Below, one piece after another: positions 47,827 through 57,025 of a stretch of DNA of 64,000 nucleotides. Position 1 is the stretch's first letter, and each line of letters opens with the position of its first letter. The DNA comes from Acanthamoeba sp. SK_2022b (taxonomy: Eukaryota; Discosea; Longamoebia; Acanthamoebidae): positions 186,001 through 250,000 of the forward strand of contig JANDJZ010001751.1 in assembly GCA_027943245.1 (NCBI GenBank), written 5' to 3'. Under the pieces are notes generated by a model. That model was not told where the DNA came from. It ran no database searches and saw only the letters and a program-made list of their open reading frames with translations. Both the position numbers and the translations under genes were made by a program.

Positions 47827-48648
47827 ATGTCGTCAGAAGAGTTGGAGCAGGTCTGGAACAGCATTAAATCAGAAGCGCGAGCACTGGCTGATTGTGAACC
47901 GATGCTGGCCAGCTTTTTCCATGCGACGTTGCTCAAGCATGAGAACCTGGGCAGCGCGCTCAGCTATATGCTGGCCAACAAGCTGGCGACGCCGATCATG
48001 CCCGCCATCGCGGTGCGCGAGGTGGTGGAAGAGGCCTACAAGTCCGACAACCAGATGATCGTTTCGGCGGCGCGCGATATCCTTGCGGTGCGGCTGCGCG
48101 ACCCGGCGGTCGATAAATATTCCACGCCGCTGCTTTACCTGAAAGGGTTCCATGCGCTGCAGGCTTACCGTATCGGTCACTGGCTGTGGCAGCAAGGGCG
48201 GCAAGCGCTGGCTATCTACCTGCAAAATCAAATTTCCGTCGCCTTCGGCGTGGACATCCACCCGGCGGCGACCATCGGCTGCGGCATCATGCTCGACCAC
48301 GCCACCGGCATCGTGATCGGTGAAACGGCGGTGGTGGAGAACAACGTCTCTATCCTGCAGTCGGTCACCCTGGGCGGTACCGGTAAAACCAGCGGCGACC
48401 GTCACCCGAAAATTCGCGAAGGGGTGATGATTGGCGCCGGCGCCAAAATTCTCGGCAATATCGAGGTGGGCAAGGGCGCGAAGATCGGCGCGGGATCGGT
48501 GGTCTTGCAGGCGATACCGCCGCATACCACCGCCGCCGGCGTGCCGGCGCGCATCGTCGGGCGGCCGGAGAGCGATACGCCGTCGATGGATATGGACCAA
48601 TACTTCAACGGCACCAATCACGGCTTTGAGTACGGCGACGGCATTTGA
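47827..48648 (+). CDS. cysE: Serine O-acetyltransferase
   Basis: CysE acetylates serine from acetyl-CoA to O-acetylserine, the first committed step of cysteine synthesis, and is inhibited by cysteine. The 273-residue protein has a helical N-terminal domain and a C-terminal left-handed beta-helix of hexapeptide repeats (VDIHPAATIGCGIMLDHATG, then VMIGAGAKILGNIEVGKGA); the catalytic His/Asp are in the first of these. The C-terminal tail FEYGDGI, which docks into CysK in the cysteine synthase complex, is present. The ATG at 47827 gives the E. coli length; an AGAGGGG site precedes it. Confidence 0.97.
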   Translation: MSSEELEQVWNSIKSEARALADCEPMLASFFHATLLKHENLGSALSYMLANKLATPIMPAIAVREVVEEAYKSDNQMIVSAARDILAVRLRDPAVDKYSTPLLYLKGFHALQAYRIGHWLWQQGRQALAIYLQNQISVAFGVDIHPAATIGCGIMLDHATGIVIGETAVVENNVSILQSVTLGGTGKTSGDRHPKIREGVMIGAGAKILGNIEVGKGAKIGAGSVVLQAIPPHTTAAGVPARIVGRPESDTPSMDMDQYFNGTNHGFEYGDGI

Positions 48649-48668
48649 GTGCCGTCTGCGCAGCCATT

Positions 48669-48699
48669 CAGGGGGAGCTTCGGCTCCCCCTGTGTTTTT
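48669..48699 (+). terminator. Intrinsic terminator of cysE
   Basis: A 10-bp GC-rich stem (48669-48678 with 48683-48692) closed by a very stable TTCG tetraloop is followed by TGTTTTT. It ends the yibN-grxC-secB-gpsA-cysE run. Confidence 0.9.
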
Positions 48700-48709
48700 C
48701 AGGCGGCGG

Positions 48710-49381
48710 TCAGCCCTGTTTCGGGAAGTTGGTGATATCGGTAACGATGTCGTCGATCGCCGCCTTGACGTCATCCGCCGTGACCGGCGTGCTGTCGTTG
48801 TTGACGGTTTTGCCGTAAGCCTTGCGTACCACTTCCATCACCGTTTTACCGGTATCCTGGTCGATCAGCTCGCCTTCGATATACAGCGCGGTATTTTGCG
48901 TCCGGTGCCCGGTCGCCGCCATGGTGCTGGCAACGACCGCCGCGACCGGTACCACCTCATAGAACTTCATGTCTTCGTTTTCGGCGGAAACGGCGGTGAT
49001 GGCGAGTTTGGCTACTAATACACGTGAGCCTGCCGGGCTGGGCAGAATGGTGAAGCGGTTCTGTAGCGCGGCTTTAATCCGCTGGGTCGCATACGCCTTG
49101 ATTTTGTTCAGCGTGTCCTGGCTGACGCGCGTGGTCGGTTTTTCCGCCGGGAAATAGACCACCGGTTGGAAATAGAGGCCGCGGTAGTTGGATTCCTTGT
49201 AGTTTGGATCTATCCAGCGCAGCGTTTTATGGCCGCTTGGCGAGGTGGTTTCCTGCAGTTTGCTGTAATCGGACAAGAAGCCCGAATATTGAGACGTTTG
49301 GGTGACTTTGGACGAACAGCCCGCCAGCAACAAGCCCGCTGCCAGAACCGCCATGGCAACGCTCAAGCGTTGTTTCTTCAT
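48710..49381 (-). CDS. DUF3313-like lipoprotein
   Basis: A 223-residue predicted lipoprotein: signal peptide with lipobox LLAGC at about residues 18-22, then YSGFLSDYSKLQETTSPSGH and LRWIDPNYKESNYRGLYFQP, which fit the DUF3313 family as I remember it. No transmembrane segment beyond the signal. Residue after the lipidated Cys is Ser, so the protein should go to the outer membrane. Function unknown. It is on the minus strand, convergent with cysE and 104 bases after the CHAD gene; E. coli has no such gene here. Confidence 0.75.
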   Translation of the reverse strand: MKKQRLSVAMAVLAAGLLLAGCSSKVTQTSQYSGFLSDYSKLQETTSPSGHKTLRWIDPNYKESNYRGLYFQPVVYFPAEKPTTRVSQDTLNKIKAYATQRIKAALQNRFTILPSPAGSRVLVAKLAITAVSAENEDMKFYEVVPVAAVVASTMAATGHRTQNTALYIEGELIDQDTGKTVMEVVRKAYGKTVNNDSTPVTADDVKAAIDDIVTDITNFPKQG

Positions 49382-49485
49382 ATGGTTTCCTATGATGAGT
49401 GGTGATTACCCTTACAAAACATAGCGCATTATCTGTGCCTCATCGGGCATTTTCGGGGCCGGGTGTGCCCTGCCGCGGCCTTTTT

Positions 49486-50259
49486 TCAGGAGCGTGATGC
49501 GCCGCTGGTTTTCGCCGCCAGCGCCGGTGATAAGGCGGCGAGTAGGATATCCGCTCTGGCCAGCGCCTGGTGTTGCTCAACTTGCCATAGGGGCAACAAC
49601 GGCCAGAGATCCGCCTGATGCTCGGCCTGCAGGCACCAGACCTCCCGATCGTGCCAGTCGCCGAGGGCGTTTTGCGCCGCTTTGAGGCCCGCCGTCGCTT
49701 CGGCAGAGAGGGGAAGGCGTTGCGGATAGGCTTCGGCGGCGTAACGCAGGCGTTTTATCAGCAGCCGCAGACGGTGGCGATCGTAGCCGGTATCGGCCAA
49801 TGCCCGGCGCAGTTGCCGCTGTTGGCGCTGCAGGCGCCGGTTCAGGCGGTATTTGGCGGTGCGTCGCGCGGTGCGGCGGAAGCTGCGCGGCCAGGCGTGC
49901 AACAGCGAGGGAAAGTCGATGAGCTGCGGATGGGCGAGCAGTTGACGGCAGCGAGCCTGAAGATCGCTCCGGCGCACGTTGGCCTGCCAATCGAGGCGAT
50001 GGCGTGCCAGTTCGGCGATCAGCACCTCGAGATCGCGCAGCGGCGTCGTGAGCCGCCCTAACTCGGCGGCGGCCCGATCGAGCCGCGTTGCGCCGGGGCA
50101 GCCGCGCAACGGGCGCAGCAGGCTGCGAATGCGGCGCAGACAGACGCGCAGGTCGTGCAGCGCTTCGCTGTCTTGCGCCTGCTGCAGCCGCAGCAGCGCC
50201 TCATTCAGTGCCGTCTCGAGGCGGCGAAGCTGGGTGACAATATCCTCGATGAAAGCCAT
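49486..50259 (-). CDS. Stand-alone CHAD-domain protein
   Basis: A 257-residue, strongly basic, all-helical protein of the CHAD family (conserved histidine alpha-helical domain). The pattern EALHDLRVCLRRIRSLLRPL near residue 30 and KRLRYAAEAYP and ALGDWHDREVW further on are the conserved helices that line a basic groove. CHAD domains bind inorganic polyphosphate and can direct proteins to polyphosphate granules. There is no CYTH domain here, unlike E. coli YgiF. The Arg content and high GC are striking. It is unlinked to ppk/ppx in this window, so the role is open. Confidence 0.85.
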   Translation of the reverse strand: MAFIEDIVTQLRRLETALNEALLRLQQAQDSEALHDLRVCLRRIRSLLRPLRGCPGATRLDRAAAELGRLTTPLRDLEVLIAELARHRLDWQANVRRSDLQARCRQLLAHPQLIDFPSLLHAWPRSFRRTARRTAKYRLNRRLQRQQRQLRRALADTGYDRHRLRLLIKRLRYAAEAYPQRLPLSAEATAGLKAAQNALGDWHDREVWCLQAEHQADLWPLLPLWQVEQHQALARADILLAALSPALAAKTSGASRS

Positions 50260-50320
50260 GTGCCGTTCCTGGAAAGAACATCGCAGCGATGATGCTTCCA
50301 GTATGGCGCGTCGTCGCGGA

Positions 50321-50794
50321 TTATGCCTTGATCAGCGCGCCGGCATAGTCCAGCTGTCGCCAGGCCTCATACACCACCACCGATACGGCATTCGACAGGT
50401 TCATGCTGCGGCTTTGCGCCTGCATCGGGATGCGGATTTTTTGCTGCGCAGGCAGCGCATCGAGGATGTCGGCGGGCAACCCGCGCGTTTCCGGACCGAA
50501 CAGCAGATAGTCGCCGGCCTGATAGCTGACGGCGCTATGCGCCGGCATGCCTTTGGTGGTCAGGGCAAACAGCCGCTGTGGGTTTTCGGCGGCGAGAAAG
50601 GCGGCGTAATCGGCATGGCGGCTGACGCGGGTGAACTCATGATAGTCCAACCCGGCGCGGCGCAGGCGCTTGTCGTCCCACGGGAATCCCAACGGTTCGA
50701 TCAGGTGCAGGTTAAAGCCGGTATTGGCACACAGGCGGATGATATTGCCGGTGTTGGGTGGAATTTCGGGTTCAAATAAAACGATGTTCAGCAT
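50321..50794 (-). CDS. trmL: tRNA (cytidine/uridine(34)-2'-O)-methyltransferase TrmL
   Basis: TrmL methylates the ribose of the wobble base (C34 or cmnm5U34) of the two tRNA-Leu isoacceptors. The 157-residue minimal SPOUT enzyme begins [20 protein letters not shown] and has the knot motifs [11 protein letters not shown] and [20 protein letters not shown]. Length equals E. coli TrmL; the start at 50792-50794 was chosen over an upstream in-frame one. In E. coli it follows cysE directly; here the DUF3313 and CHAD genes lie between. Confidence 0.95.
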   Translation of the reverse strand: MLNIVLFEPEIPPNTGNIIRLCANTGFNLHLIEPLGFPWDDKRLRRAGLDYHEFTRVSRHADYAAFLAAENPQRLFALTTKGMPAHSAVSYQAGDYLLFGPETRGLPADILDALPAQQKIRIPMQAQSRSMNLSNAVSVVVYEAWRQLDYAGALIKA

Positions 50795-50837
50795 GTTGCA
50801 GGCCCCTCGTGAACGAGGGGCGCAGGATAGCAAACTC

Positions 50838-52232
50838 TTACTGTTCTGTCTTAGTCGATAGACGTTGATGATGCAGCGGCAGCCACAGCACCAGCCGCAG
50901 GCCGCCAAGCGGGCTGTCTTCGGCCTTCACCCAGCCGCGATGCTGGTTGACCGCCGCTTCGACGATCGCCAGGCCGAGGCCGGTGCCGCCGGATTCGCGG
51001 TCGCGCGCTTCATCAGTGCGGTAGAACGGACGGAAGATCTGCTCGCGATCTTCGGCGCTGACGCCGGGGCCGTCGTCGTCAACCTCGATGGTCACGCCCT
51101 GATTGTCGGCGCTGAACGCCACGGCAATGCGGGTGTGCGAATAACGCAGGGCATTGCGCACGATGTTTTCCAACGCGCTGTCCAGCGCACTCGCGTTGCC
51201 GAACAGCGTCCAAGGGCCGGGCGGCGCGGTGATCTCCAACTGCTTGCCCATCTGTTCCGCTTCGAAACGGGCGTTGTCCAGCACGTCGGCCCACAGGTCG
51301 TTGGCCTTCAGCTGCTCGCGCGCCAGCTCGCCTTTTTGCTGCCCGCGCGACAGCGCCAGCAAATCGTTGATCATCGAATCCAGCCGCTGCGCTTCGGTTT
51401 CGATGCGCGCCAGCTCGTGGCCTTCACCATGGCGGCGGCGCATCAGCGCGGTGGCCAGCTGCAGGCGCGTCAGCGGCGTGCGCAGCTCGTGCGAGATGTC
51501 CGAGATCAGCCGTTGCTGCGCGTTCATCATGCGCTCCAGCGCGCTGACCATCTGGTTGAAGCTGGCGCCGGTGGCCAGAAACTCCTGCGGGCCGGCCTCC
51601 AGTTCCGGATGCTGCTTCAGGTTGCCACGCGCCACGTCATCGGCGGCGTTCTTCAGCTTGCGTGCCGGTTTCGCCAGGCTCCAGGCCAGCCACAGCAGCA
51701 GCGGGGCGCTGATCAGCATGGTGACGATCAGCAGCAGCAGCGGCCGGTCGAACATCAGGTTGATGAAATCCGATTGCGGGCTGTTGGCGGGGCGGATCAG
51801 GTACAGCTGGTAGTTGTCTTCGCCGTCGCGCACCGCGAACGGCCCGACCAGCTCGACGCGACCGTACTTTTTCTTCTTCGGATGATCTGAATTATCGGAT
51901 TGGCCGATGAAGTTGCGGACGATCTGCATTTCATTGCGCTGCGCGCCGATCACCCGGCCTTCGCTGGTGACCAGCAGCAGGCGTTGGCCCGGCGGCGCCC
52001 ATTTGTCGATGGCGCGGAACAGGCGGCGCCACCACATCAGATCGTTGGCCGGATCGTTTTGCAACTCGGCCTCGACGTGCTGTTCCAGCATCAACCCCTG
52101 CCGCTGCTCGCTGTCGAGCAGCGAGGTCATTTGGCGAGAGTCGAGCTTGGGCACCATCAGCACCAGCATTAGCACCAGGGCTAACGTGAACCAGAAAATG
52201 GCGAAGATGCGTGCCGTCAAACTGTTGATCAT
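50838..52232 (-). CDS. cpxA: Envelope-stress sensor histidine kinase CpxA
   Basis: CpxA senses misfolded or mislocalised envelope proteins, phosphorylates CpxR, and acts as its phosphatase when calm. The 464-residue protein has two inner-membrane helices (about 8-27 and 162-183) around a periplasmic sensor domain, a HAMP linker, the phospho-accepting His248 in [10 protein letters not shown], and an ATPase domain with [16 protein letters not shown] and [10 protein letters not shown]. Start overlaps the cpxR stop by four bases. Confidence 0.97.
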   Translation of the reverse strand: MINSLTARIFAIFWFTLALVLMLVLMVPKLDSRQMTSLLDSEQRQGLMLEQHVEAELQNDPANDLMWWRRLFRAIDKWAPPGQRLLLVTSEGRVIGAQRNEMQIVRNFIGQSDNSDHPKKKKYGRVELVGPFAVRDGEDNYQLYLIRPANSPQSDFINLMFDRPLLLLIVTMLISAPLLLWLAWSLAKPARKLKNAADDVARGNLKQHPELEAGPQEFLATGASFNQMVSALERMMNAQQRLISDISHELRTPLTRLQLATALMRRRHGEGHELARIETEAQRLDSMINDLLALSRGQQKGELAREQLKANDLWADVLDNARFEAEQMGKQLEITAPPGPWTLFGNASALDSALENIVRNALRYSHTRIAVAFSADNQGVTIEVDDDGPGVSAEDREQIFRPFYRTDEARDRESGGTGLGLAIVEAAVNQHRGWVKAEDSPLGGLRLVLWLPLHHQRLSTKTEQ

Positions 52233-52927
52233 GTTGCAGATACCATCAAATAACCCCGCCCGCGCAGGGTTTTGAACCACGGATGCCCGTCTTTGCGATC
52301 CGGTAGCTTACGCCGCAGGTTGGAAATGTGCATGTCGATGGCGCGATCGAACGGGGTCAGGCGTTTGCCCAGCACTTCCTGGCTCAGCAGTTCGCGCGAC
52401 ACCACCTGGCCGAGATGCTGCGCCAGCAGGTAAAGCAGGGTGAATTCGGTGCCGGTCAGATCCAGTACCTGGCCGTCGAAGCTGGCCTCCTGGCGGCCGG
52501 GGTTGAGCTGCAGGCCATCGACATCCAGCGTCGGAGCGCCGCTGTCGACCTGCTGCTGCTGTTCGCTCCAGTTGGAACGGCGCAGAATGGCGCGAATGCG
52601 CGCGACCAGTTCGCGATCGTTGAAGGGTTTCGGCAGGTAATCATCGGCGCCCAGCTCCAGGCCCAGCACGCGGTCCAGTTCGCTGCCGCGTGCGGTCAGC
52701 ATGATGACCGGCGTCTGGTGATGTTGGCGCAGTTCTTTCAGCGTATCGATGCCGTTTTTCTTCGGCATCATGATGTCGAGCAGCAGCAGGTCGACGGAGC
52801 TGTCCAGCAGCGACAACGCCTGCTCGCCATCGTGCGCGACGACGATATTAAAACCTTCCATTTCAAGCAGTTCTTTTAACAGCGAGGTCAACTCGCGGTC
52901 GTCGTCAACTAACAGAATCTTGTTCAT
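52229..52927 (-). CDS. cpxR: Envelope-stress response regulator CpxR
   Basis: CpxR is an OmpR-family response regulator that activates periplasmic folding and protease genes and represses others. The 232-residue protein has a receiver domain with the acidic pair DDD at 8-10 and phospho-acceptor Asp51 in LLLDIMMPKK, and a winged-helix C-terminal DNA-binding domain. It is nearly identical to E. coli CpxR. cpxRA is divergent from cpxP with a CpxR box between, so autoregulation is expected. Confidence 0.98.
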   Translation of the reverse strand: MNKILLVDDDRELTSLLKELLEMEGFNIVVAHDGEQALSLLDSSVDLLLLDIMMPKKNGIDTLKELRQHHQTPVIMLTARGSELDRVLGLELGADDYLPKPFNDRELVARIRAILRRSNWSEQQQQVDSGAPTLDVDGLQLNPGRQEASFDGQVLDLTGTEFTLLYLLAQHLGQVVSRELLSQEVLGKRLTPFDRAIDMHISNLRRKLPDRKDGHPWFKTLRGRGYLMVSAT

Positions 52928-52980
52928 TATGATTTACCTCCAGACGCAAAATACGTCATCAACTGTTGCCATTCCATGAC

Positions 52981-52995
52981 TTTACGTAGTTTTAC
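52981..52995. promoter_or_regulatory. CpxR binding site between cpxR and cpxP
   Basis: TTTACGTAGTTTTAC is, on the minus strand, GTAAA-N5-GTAAA, a perfect CpxR consensus. It lies 54 bases upstream of cpxR and 81 before cpxP, upstream of a TACACT -10-like element (53027-53032) for cpxP, so it can serve both genes. Confidence 0.85.
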
Positions 52996-53075
52996 ATGCA
53001 CTGACGCAGGTTTTCAGGTGTAGCGGTACACTGCTCCTCGTTGATTCGCAAAGTGAGAAAGCTTGAGGAGTTGAA

Positions 53076-53555
53076 ATGCGTAAGGTGACCGCATTAGTTA
53101 TGGCATCACTGCTGGCAATTGGTTCGACCGCTGCCTTCGCTGCCGACACTATACCGGACACAGCCCAACCTCCCGGCAACGACGCGATGACCCGAATACC
53201 CGGCCAGCACCATATGTTCGACGGTGTCAGCCTCAGTGAACAGCAGCGCCAGCAAATGCGCGATTTGATGCGCCAGGCCCGGCACGATCTGCCTGGTGTC
53301 AATGTAGCTGAAATGGAAGCCATGCATAAACTGGTGACCGCAGAGAAATTTGACGAAGCCGCCGTGTATGCCCAGGCGGAAAAGATGGCCCAACAGCAGG
53401 TCAAGCGCCAGGTCGAAATGGCCCGGGTGCGCAACCAAATGTATAACCTGCTGACGCCAGAGCAAAAAAGTGTTTTAGACCAGAAACATCAGCAGCGTAT
53501 GCAGCAGATGGAGCAACAAATTTCTGGTTTGCAGCAAGCTTCTGCCCAGAAGTGA
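53076..53555 (+). CDS. cpxP: Periplasmic Cpx inhibitor and adaptor CpxP
   Basis: CpxP is a periplasmic protein that dampens CpxA and delivers misfolded proteins to DegP. The 159-residue precursor has a signal peptide (1-22, ending AAFA) and a helical mature part with the two LTxxQ-type motifs of the CpxP/Spy family: [10 protein letters not shown] near 52-61 and [10 protein letters not shown] near 125-134. Basic and Gln-rich helices match the family. The mRNA's 3' end gives the sRNA CpxQ. Confidence 0.95.
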   Translation: MRKVTALVMASLLAIGSTAAFAADTIPDTAQPPGNDAMTRIPGQHHMFDGVSLSEQQRQQMRDLMRQARHDLPGVNVAEMEAMHKLVTAEKFDEAAVYAQAEKMAQQQVKRQVEMARVRNQMYNLLTPEQKSVLDQKHQQRMQQMEQQISGLQQASAQK

Positions 53556-53577
53556 AGTACGACTGAGTAGTCCCCTG

Positions 53578-53637
53578 TTTTTCCTTGCCATAGACACCAT
53601 CCCTGTCTTCCCCGCCATGATGGCGGGGTTTTTTTTA
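53578..53637 (+). ncRNA. cpxQ: CpxQ small RNA from the cpxP 3' UTR
   Basis: In E. coli and Salmonella, RNase E releases the last ~60 bases of cpxP mRNA as CpxQ, an Hfq-dependent sRNA that represses inner-membrane protein mRNAs during Cpx stress. Here the stretch after the cpxP stop starts TTTTTCCTTGCCATAGACAC and continues with CCATCCCTGTCTTCCCC (53578-53613), which I recognise as the conserved CpxQ sequence. It ends in the intrinsic terminator at 53610-53636 (8-bp stem, loop TGA, eight T). Confidence 0.88.
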
Positions 53638-53687
53638 TCCGACATTTCGCTATATTGAGCGCCACACCTTTTGACCGGGATCCCTTC

Positions 53688-54590
53688 ATGGAACAGCGCT
53701 ATGCACGCCTGGTAAAGTCCGCTGCGTTGGCCGCTACCGCGCTGGCGTCGTCGCTGCTGTTGATCAAAATCGTCGCCTGGTACCACACCGGTTCGGTCAG
53801 CCTGCTGGCGGCGCTGGTGGATTCGCTGGTCGATATTGCCGCCTCGCTGACCAACCTTCTGGTGGTGCGCTATTCGCTGCAGCCGGCCGATGCCGAGCAC
53901 ACCTTTGGCCACGGCAAAGCGGAATCGCTGGCGGCGCTGGCGCAAAGCATGTTTATTTCCGGCTCCGCCCTGTTTCTGTTCCTCACCGGCTTCCAGCATT
54001 TGTATGCGCCGCAAACGCTGCGCGATCCCGGCGTCGGGATCGTCGTGACGGTGATCGCGTTGATCAGCACCCTGATTCTGGTCACCTATCAACGTTGGGT
54101 GGTCAGAAAAACGCGCAGCCAGGCGGTGCGCGCAGATATGCTGCATTATCAGTCAGATGTCATGATGAATGGTGCTATTCTTATCGCTCTTGGGCTAAGC
54201 TGGTACGGCTTCCAGCGGGCGGACGCGCTGTTCGCGCTGGGCATCGGCGTTTACATCCTGTATAGCGCGCTGCGCATGGGCTACGAAGCGGTGCAGTCGC
54301 TGCTGGATCGGGCGTTGCCGGATGACGAACGCCAGGCGATTATCGAGGTGGTTTCCTCCTGGCCCGGGGTGAAAGGCGCGCACGATCTGCGCACGCGGCA
54401 GTCGGGGCCGACGCGTTTCATCCAGCTGCATCTGGAGATGGAAGACACGCTGCCGCTGCGTGAGGCGCATCGGTTGGCCGATCAGGTGGAACAGGCGTTG
54501 CGGCACCGTTTTGCGGGGGCGGACGTCATCATTCACCTGGATCCGTGCTCCGTGGTGCCACCGGGTAGGCAGGGGCATTGGGAGCTATAA
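53688..54590 (+). CDS. fieF: Cation-efflux pump FieF (Fe2+/Zn2+)
   Basis: FieF (YiiP) is an inner-membrane cation diffusion facilitator that exports Zn2+ and Fe2+ in exchange for protons. The 300-residue dimer subunit has six membrane helices; the transport-site residues Asp45, Asp49, His153 and Asp157 are all present ([20 protein letters not shown]). The cytoplasmic C-terminal domain has further metal sites including HLEMED. Length equals E. coli FieF. The start at 53688 was preferred over an in-frame codon upstream that falls in the cpxP 3' region. Confidence 0.96.
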   Translation: MEQRYARLVKSAALAATALASSLLLIKIVAWYHTGSVSLLAALVDSLVDIAASLTNLLVVRYSLQPADAEHTFGHGKAESLAALAQSMFISGSALFLFLTGFQHLYAPQTLRDPGVGIVVTVIALISTLILVTYQRWVVRKTRSQAVRADMLHYQSDVMMNGAILIALGLSWYGFQRADALFALGIGVYILYSALRMGYEAVQSLLDRALPDDERQAIIEVVSSWPGVKGAHDLRTRQSGPTRFIQLHLEMEDTLPLREAHRLADQVEQALRHRFAGADVIIHLDPCSVVPPGRQGHWEL

Positions 54591-54680
54591 TCAGATAGAG
54601 GCATAGATCGAAGTATTATCATGAATATCTGAGTTAGCTCAGCGTGCCATGCGGTGTTTTTACCGTTATATTGCGTGACT

Positions 54681-54713
54681 TGAATCAATTCAGCTGGGTG
54701 TTTTTGATATAAT
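54681..54713 (+). promoter_or_regulatory. pfkA promoter with a Cra (FruR) site
   Basis: An extended -10 promoter, TGATATAAT (54705-54713), precedes pfkA by about 108 bases. The near-palindrome TGAATCAATTCA (54681-54692) upstream resembles the Cra consensus TGAAWCGNTTCA, missing only the central CG. Cra represses pfkA in E. coli, so the overlap is expected. Confidence 0.6.
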
Positions 54714-54821
54714 ATCCAGCAATAAGCCGTAAAGCTGGTTTTCTGCAGCCGGAGAGGTTTCAAGACGATCGGCGGAGACAGAATTCTTAAGAAATTGCAT
54801 CTACACAGTTCAGAGGTAGTC

Positions 54822-55784
54822 ATGATCAAGAAAATCGGTGTACTGACGAGCGGCGGTGATTCGCCGGGTATGAACGCTGCAATCCGCGGCGTTGTGCGTT
54901 CTGCGCTTTCAGAAGGTCTGGAAGTTTTTGGTATTTACGATGGCTACCTTGGCTTGTACGAAGATCGCATGGAGCAGCTGGACCGCTATAGCGTGTCCGA
55001 CATGATCAACCGCGGCGGCACCTTCCTTGGCTCGGCCCGCTTCCCGGAGTTCAGGGATGAAAACGTGCGCGCCAAGGCGATTGAAAACCTGAAGAATCGC
55101 GGCATCGACGCGCTGGTGGTGATCGGCGGCGACGGTTCCTACATGGGCGCCAAACGCCTGACGGAAGAAGGCTTCCCGTGCATCGGCCTGCCGGGCACCA
55201 TCGATAACGACGTTGCCGGCACCGACTACACCATCGGTTACTTCACTGCGCTGGAAACCGTGGTGGAAGCGATTGACCGCCTGCGCGATACCTCCTCTTC
55301 GCACCAGCGTATCTCCATCGTGGAAGTGATGGGCCGTTACTGCGGCGATCTGACGCTGGCGGCGGCGATTGCCGGCGGTTGCGAATTCATCGTGCTGCCT
55401 GAAATCGAATTCAACCGCGAAGACCTGGTGTGCGAAATCAAGGCCGGTATCGCCAAGGGTAAAAAACACGCCATCGTGGCGATCACCGAGCACATCTGCG
55501 ATATCGATGAGCTGGCGCGCCACATCGAGCAGGAAACCAAGCGTGAAACTCGCGCTACCGTGTTGGGCCACATTCAACGCGGCGGTTCGCCGGTTGCCTA
55601 CGACCGCATCCTGGCCTCGCGCATGGGCGCCTACGCCATCGAGCTGCTGCTGCAGGGTTACGGCGGCCGCTGCGTCGGTATCCAGAACGAAAAAATGGTG
55701 CATCACGACATCATCGACGCGATCGAAAACATGAAGCGTCCGTTCAAGGGTGACTGGCTGGAAACGGCGAAAAAACTGTACTGA
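54822..55784 (+). CDS. pfkA: 6-phosphofructokinase isozyme I
   Basis: PfkA phosphorylates fructose 6-phosphate to the 1,6-bisphosphate with ATP, the committed step of glycolysis. The 320-residue tetramer subunit has the ATP-site [18 protein letters not shown] and [11 protein letters not shown], and the catalytic base in [12 protein letters not shown] (Asp128 counting Met). Length equals E. coli PfkA. An AGAGGTAG ribosome site precedes the ATG. Single gene ended by the terminator at 55809-55834. Confidence 0.98.
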   Translation: MIKKIGVLTSGGDSPGMNAAIRGVVRSALSEGLEVFGIYDGYLGLYEDRMEQLDRYSVSDMINRGGTFLGSARFPEFRDENVRAKAIENLKNRGIDALVVIGGDGSYMGAKRLTEEGFPCIGLPGTIDNDVAGTDYTIGYFTALETVVEAIDRLRDTSSSHQRISIVEVMGRYCGDLTLAAAIAGGCEFIVLPEIEFNREDLVCEIKAGIAKGKKHAIVAITEHICDIDELARHIEQETKRETRATVLGHIQRGGSPVAYDRILASRMGAYAIELLLQGYGGRCVGIQNEKMVHHDIIDAIENMKRPFKGDWLETAKKLY

Positions 55785-55808
55785 TATGCCGCTCACCGCA
55801 CGACAAAA

Positions 55809-55834
55809 AAGCCTCCGCTCGCGGGGGCTTTTTT
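55809..55834 (+). terminator. Intrinsic terminator of pfkA
   Basis: A 10-bp stem (55809-55818 with 55821-55830, one G-T pair) with six A's before it and six T's after it (55829-55834). Confidence 0.88.
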
Positions 55835-55970
55835 ATGCCCGTCGGCGATATATTCCGGAATCATCTATCCCAAAATTTTTTATTCTTTAATTGCCGGGAA
55901 AGTTTCTGGCAGGCTCTGATGCTAAATCAACCGATTGAGGTTGCGCTTAATTTTCTGGGAGAGCCTGTCG

Positions 55971-56960
55971 ATGCGTAAATGGGGTGTTGGTCTGACATTG
56001 GTGCTGTTGGCGTCCGGCGCCATGGCGAAGGATATTCAACTGCTGAACGTGTCATACGATCCGACGCGTGAGTTCTATCAGGCTTACAACACGGCATTCA
56101 GCAAGCACTATCAGGCGGAAACCGGCGACAAGGTGACGGTGCGCCAGTCGCATGGCGGCTCCGGCAAACAGGCGACCTCGGTGATCAACGGCATCGAGGC
56201 CGACGTGGTGACGCTGGCGTTGGCCTATGACGTCGACGCCATCGCCGAACGCGGGCGTATCGAGAAAGACTGGATCAAACGCCTGCCGGACAACTCGGCG
56301 CCTTACACCTCGACCATCGTCTTCCTGGTGCGCAAAGGCAACCCGAAACAGATTCACGATTGGCCCGATCTGCTCAAACCGGGCGTGTCGGTGATCACCC
56401 CGAACCCGAAAACCTCCGGTGGCGCCCGCTGGAACTACCTGGCCGCCTGGGGCTACGCGTTGCACCACAACAACAACGATAAGGCCAAGGCGCAGGACTT
56501 CGTCAAAAACCTGTACAAGAACGTCGAAGTGTTAGATTCCGGCGCGCGCGGCGCGACCAACACCTTTGTTGAGCGCGGTATCGGCGATGTGCTGATCGCC
56601 TGGGAAAACGAAGCGTTGTTGGCGGAGAAAGAACTGGGCAAAGACAAGTTCGAGATTATCACCCCGAGTGAATCGATCCTGGCCGAACCGACGGTGTCGG
56701 TAGTGGATAAGGTGGTCGATAAACGCGGTACCCGCAACGTGGCGACCGCCTACCTGAAGTATCTGTATTCGCCGGAAGGGCAGACCATCGCGGCACAGCA
56801 CTATTACCGTCCGCGCGATGCGGCGGTGGCGGCCAAGTTTGCCGGGCAGTTCCCGCAGCTGAAGCTGTTTACCGTGGATGACACCTTCGGCGGCTGGACC
56901 GAAGCGCAGAAGGTGCACTTCGCCACCGGCGGCGTGTTCGACGAGATAAGCAAACGCTGA
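55971..56960 (+). CDS. sbp: Periplasmic sulfate-binding protein Sbp
   Basis: Sbp captures sulfate for the CysUWA ABC transporter. The 329-residue precursor has a short signal peptide (residues 1-19, cleaved before KDIQLLN) and the solute-binding protein fold with [31 protein letters not shown] and [20 protein letters not shown], matching E. coli Sbp along its length. The start at 55971 follows a TGGGAGAG site. Expression is probably under CysB, as in E. coli, but I could not define a binding site. Single gene. Confidence 0.97.
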   Translation: MRKWGVGLTLVLLASGAMAKDIQLLNVSYDPTREFYQAYNTAFSKHYQAETGDKVTVRQSHGGSGKQATSVINGIEADVVTLALAYDVDAIAERGRIEKDWIKRLPDNSAPYTSTIVFLVRKGNPKQIHDWPDLLKPGVSVITPNPKTSGGARWNYLAAWGYALHHNNNDKAKAQDFVKNLYKNVEVLDSGARGATNTFVERGIGDVLIAWENEALLAEKELGKDKFEIITPSESILAEPTVSVVDKVVDKRGTRNVATAYLKYLYSPEGQTIAAQHYYRPRDAAVAAKFAGQFPQLKLFTVDDTFGGWTEAQKVHFATGGVFDEISKR

Positions 56961-56982
56961 TGCCGTCTGAGCGGCAATAAAA

Positions 56983-57007
56983 AACCCCGGCAAGCCGGGG
57001 TTTTTTT
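56983..57007. terminator. Terminator between sbp and tpiA
   Basis: A perfect 9-bp stem (56983-56991 with 56994-57002, loop AA) with A's upstream and seven T's downstream (57001-57007). It ends sbp and, from the other side, the convergent tpiA. Confidence 0.9.
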
Positions 57008-57025
57008 ATGGCAAGCCTAAGGTAA

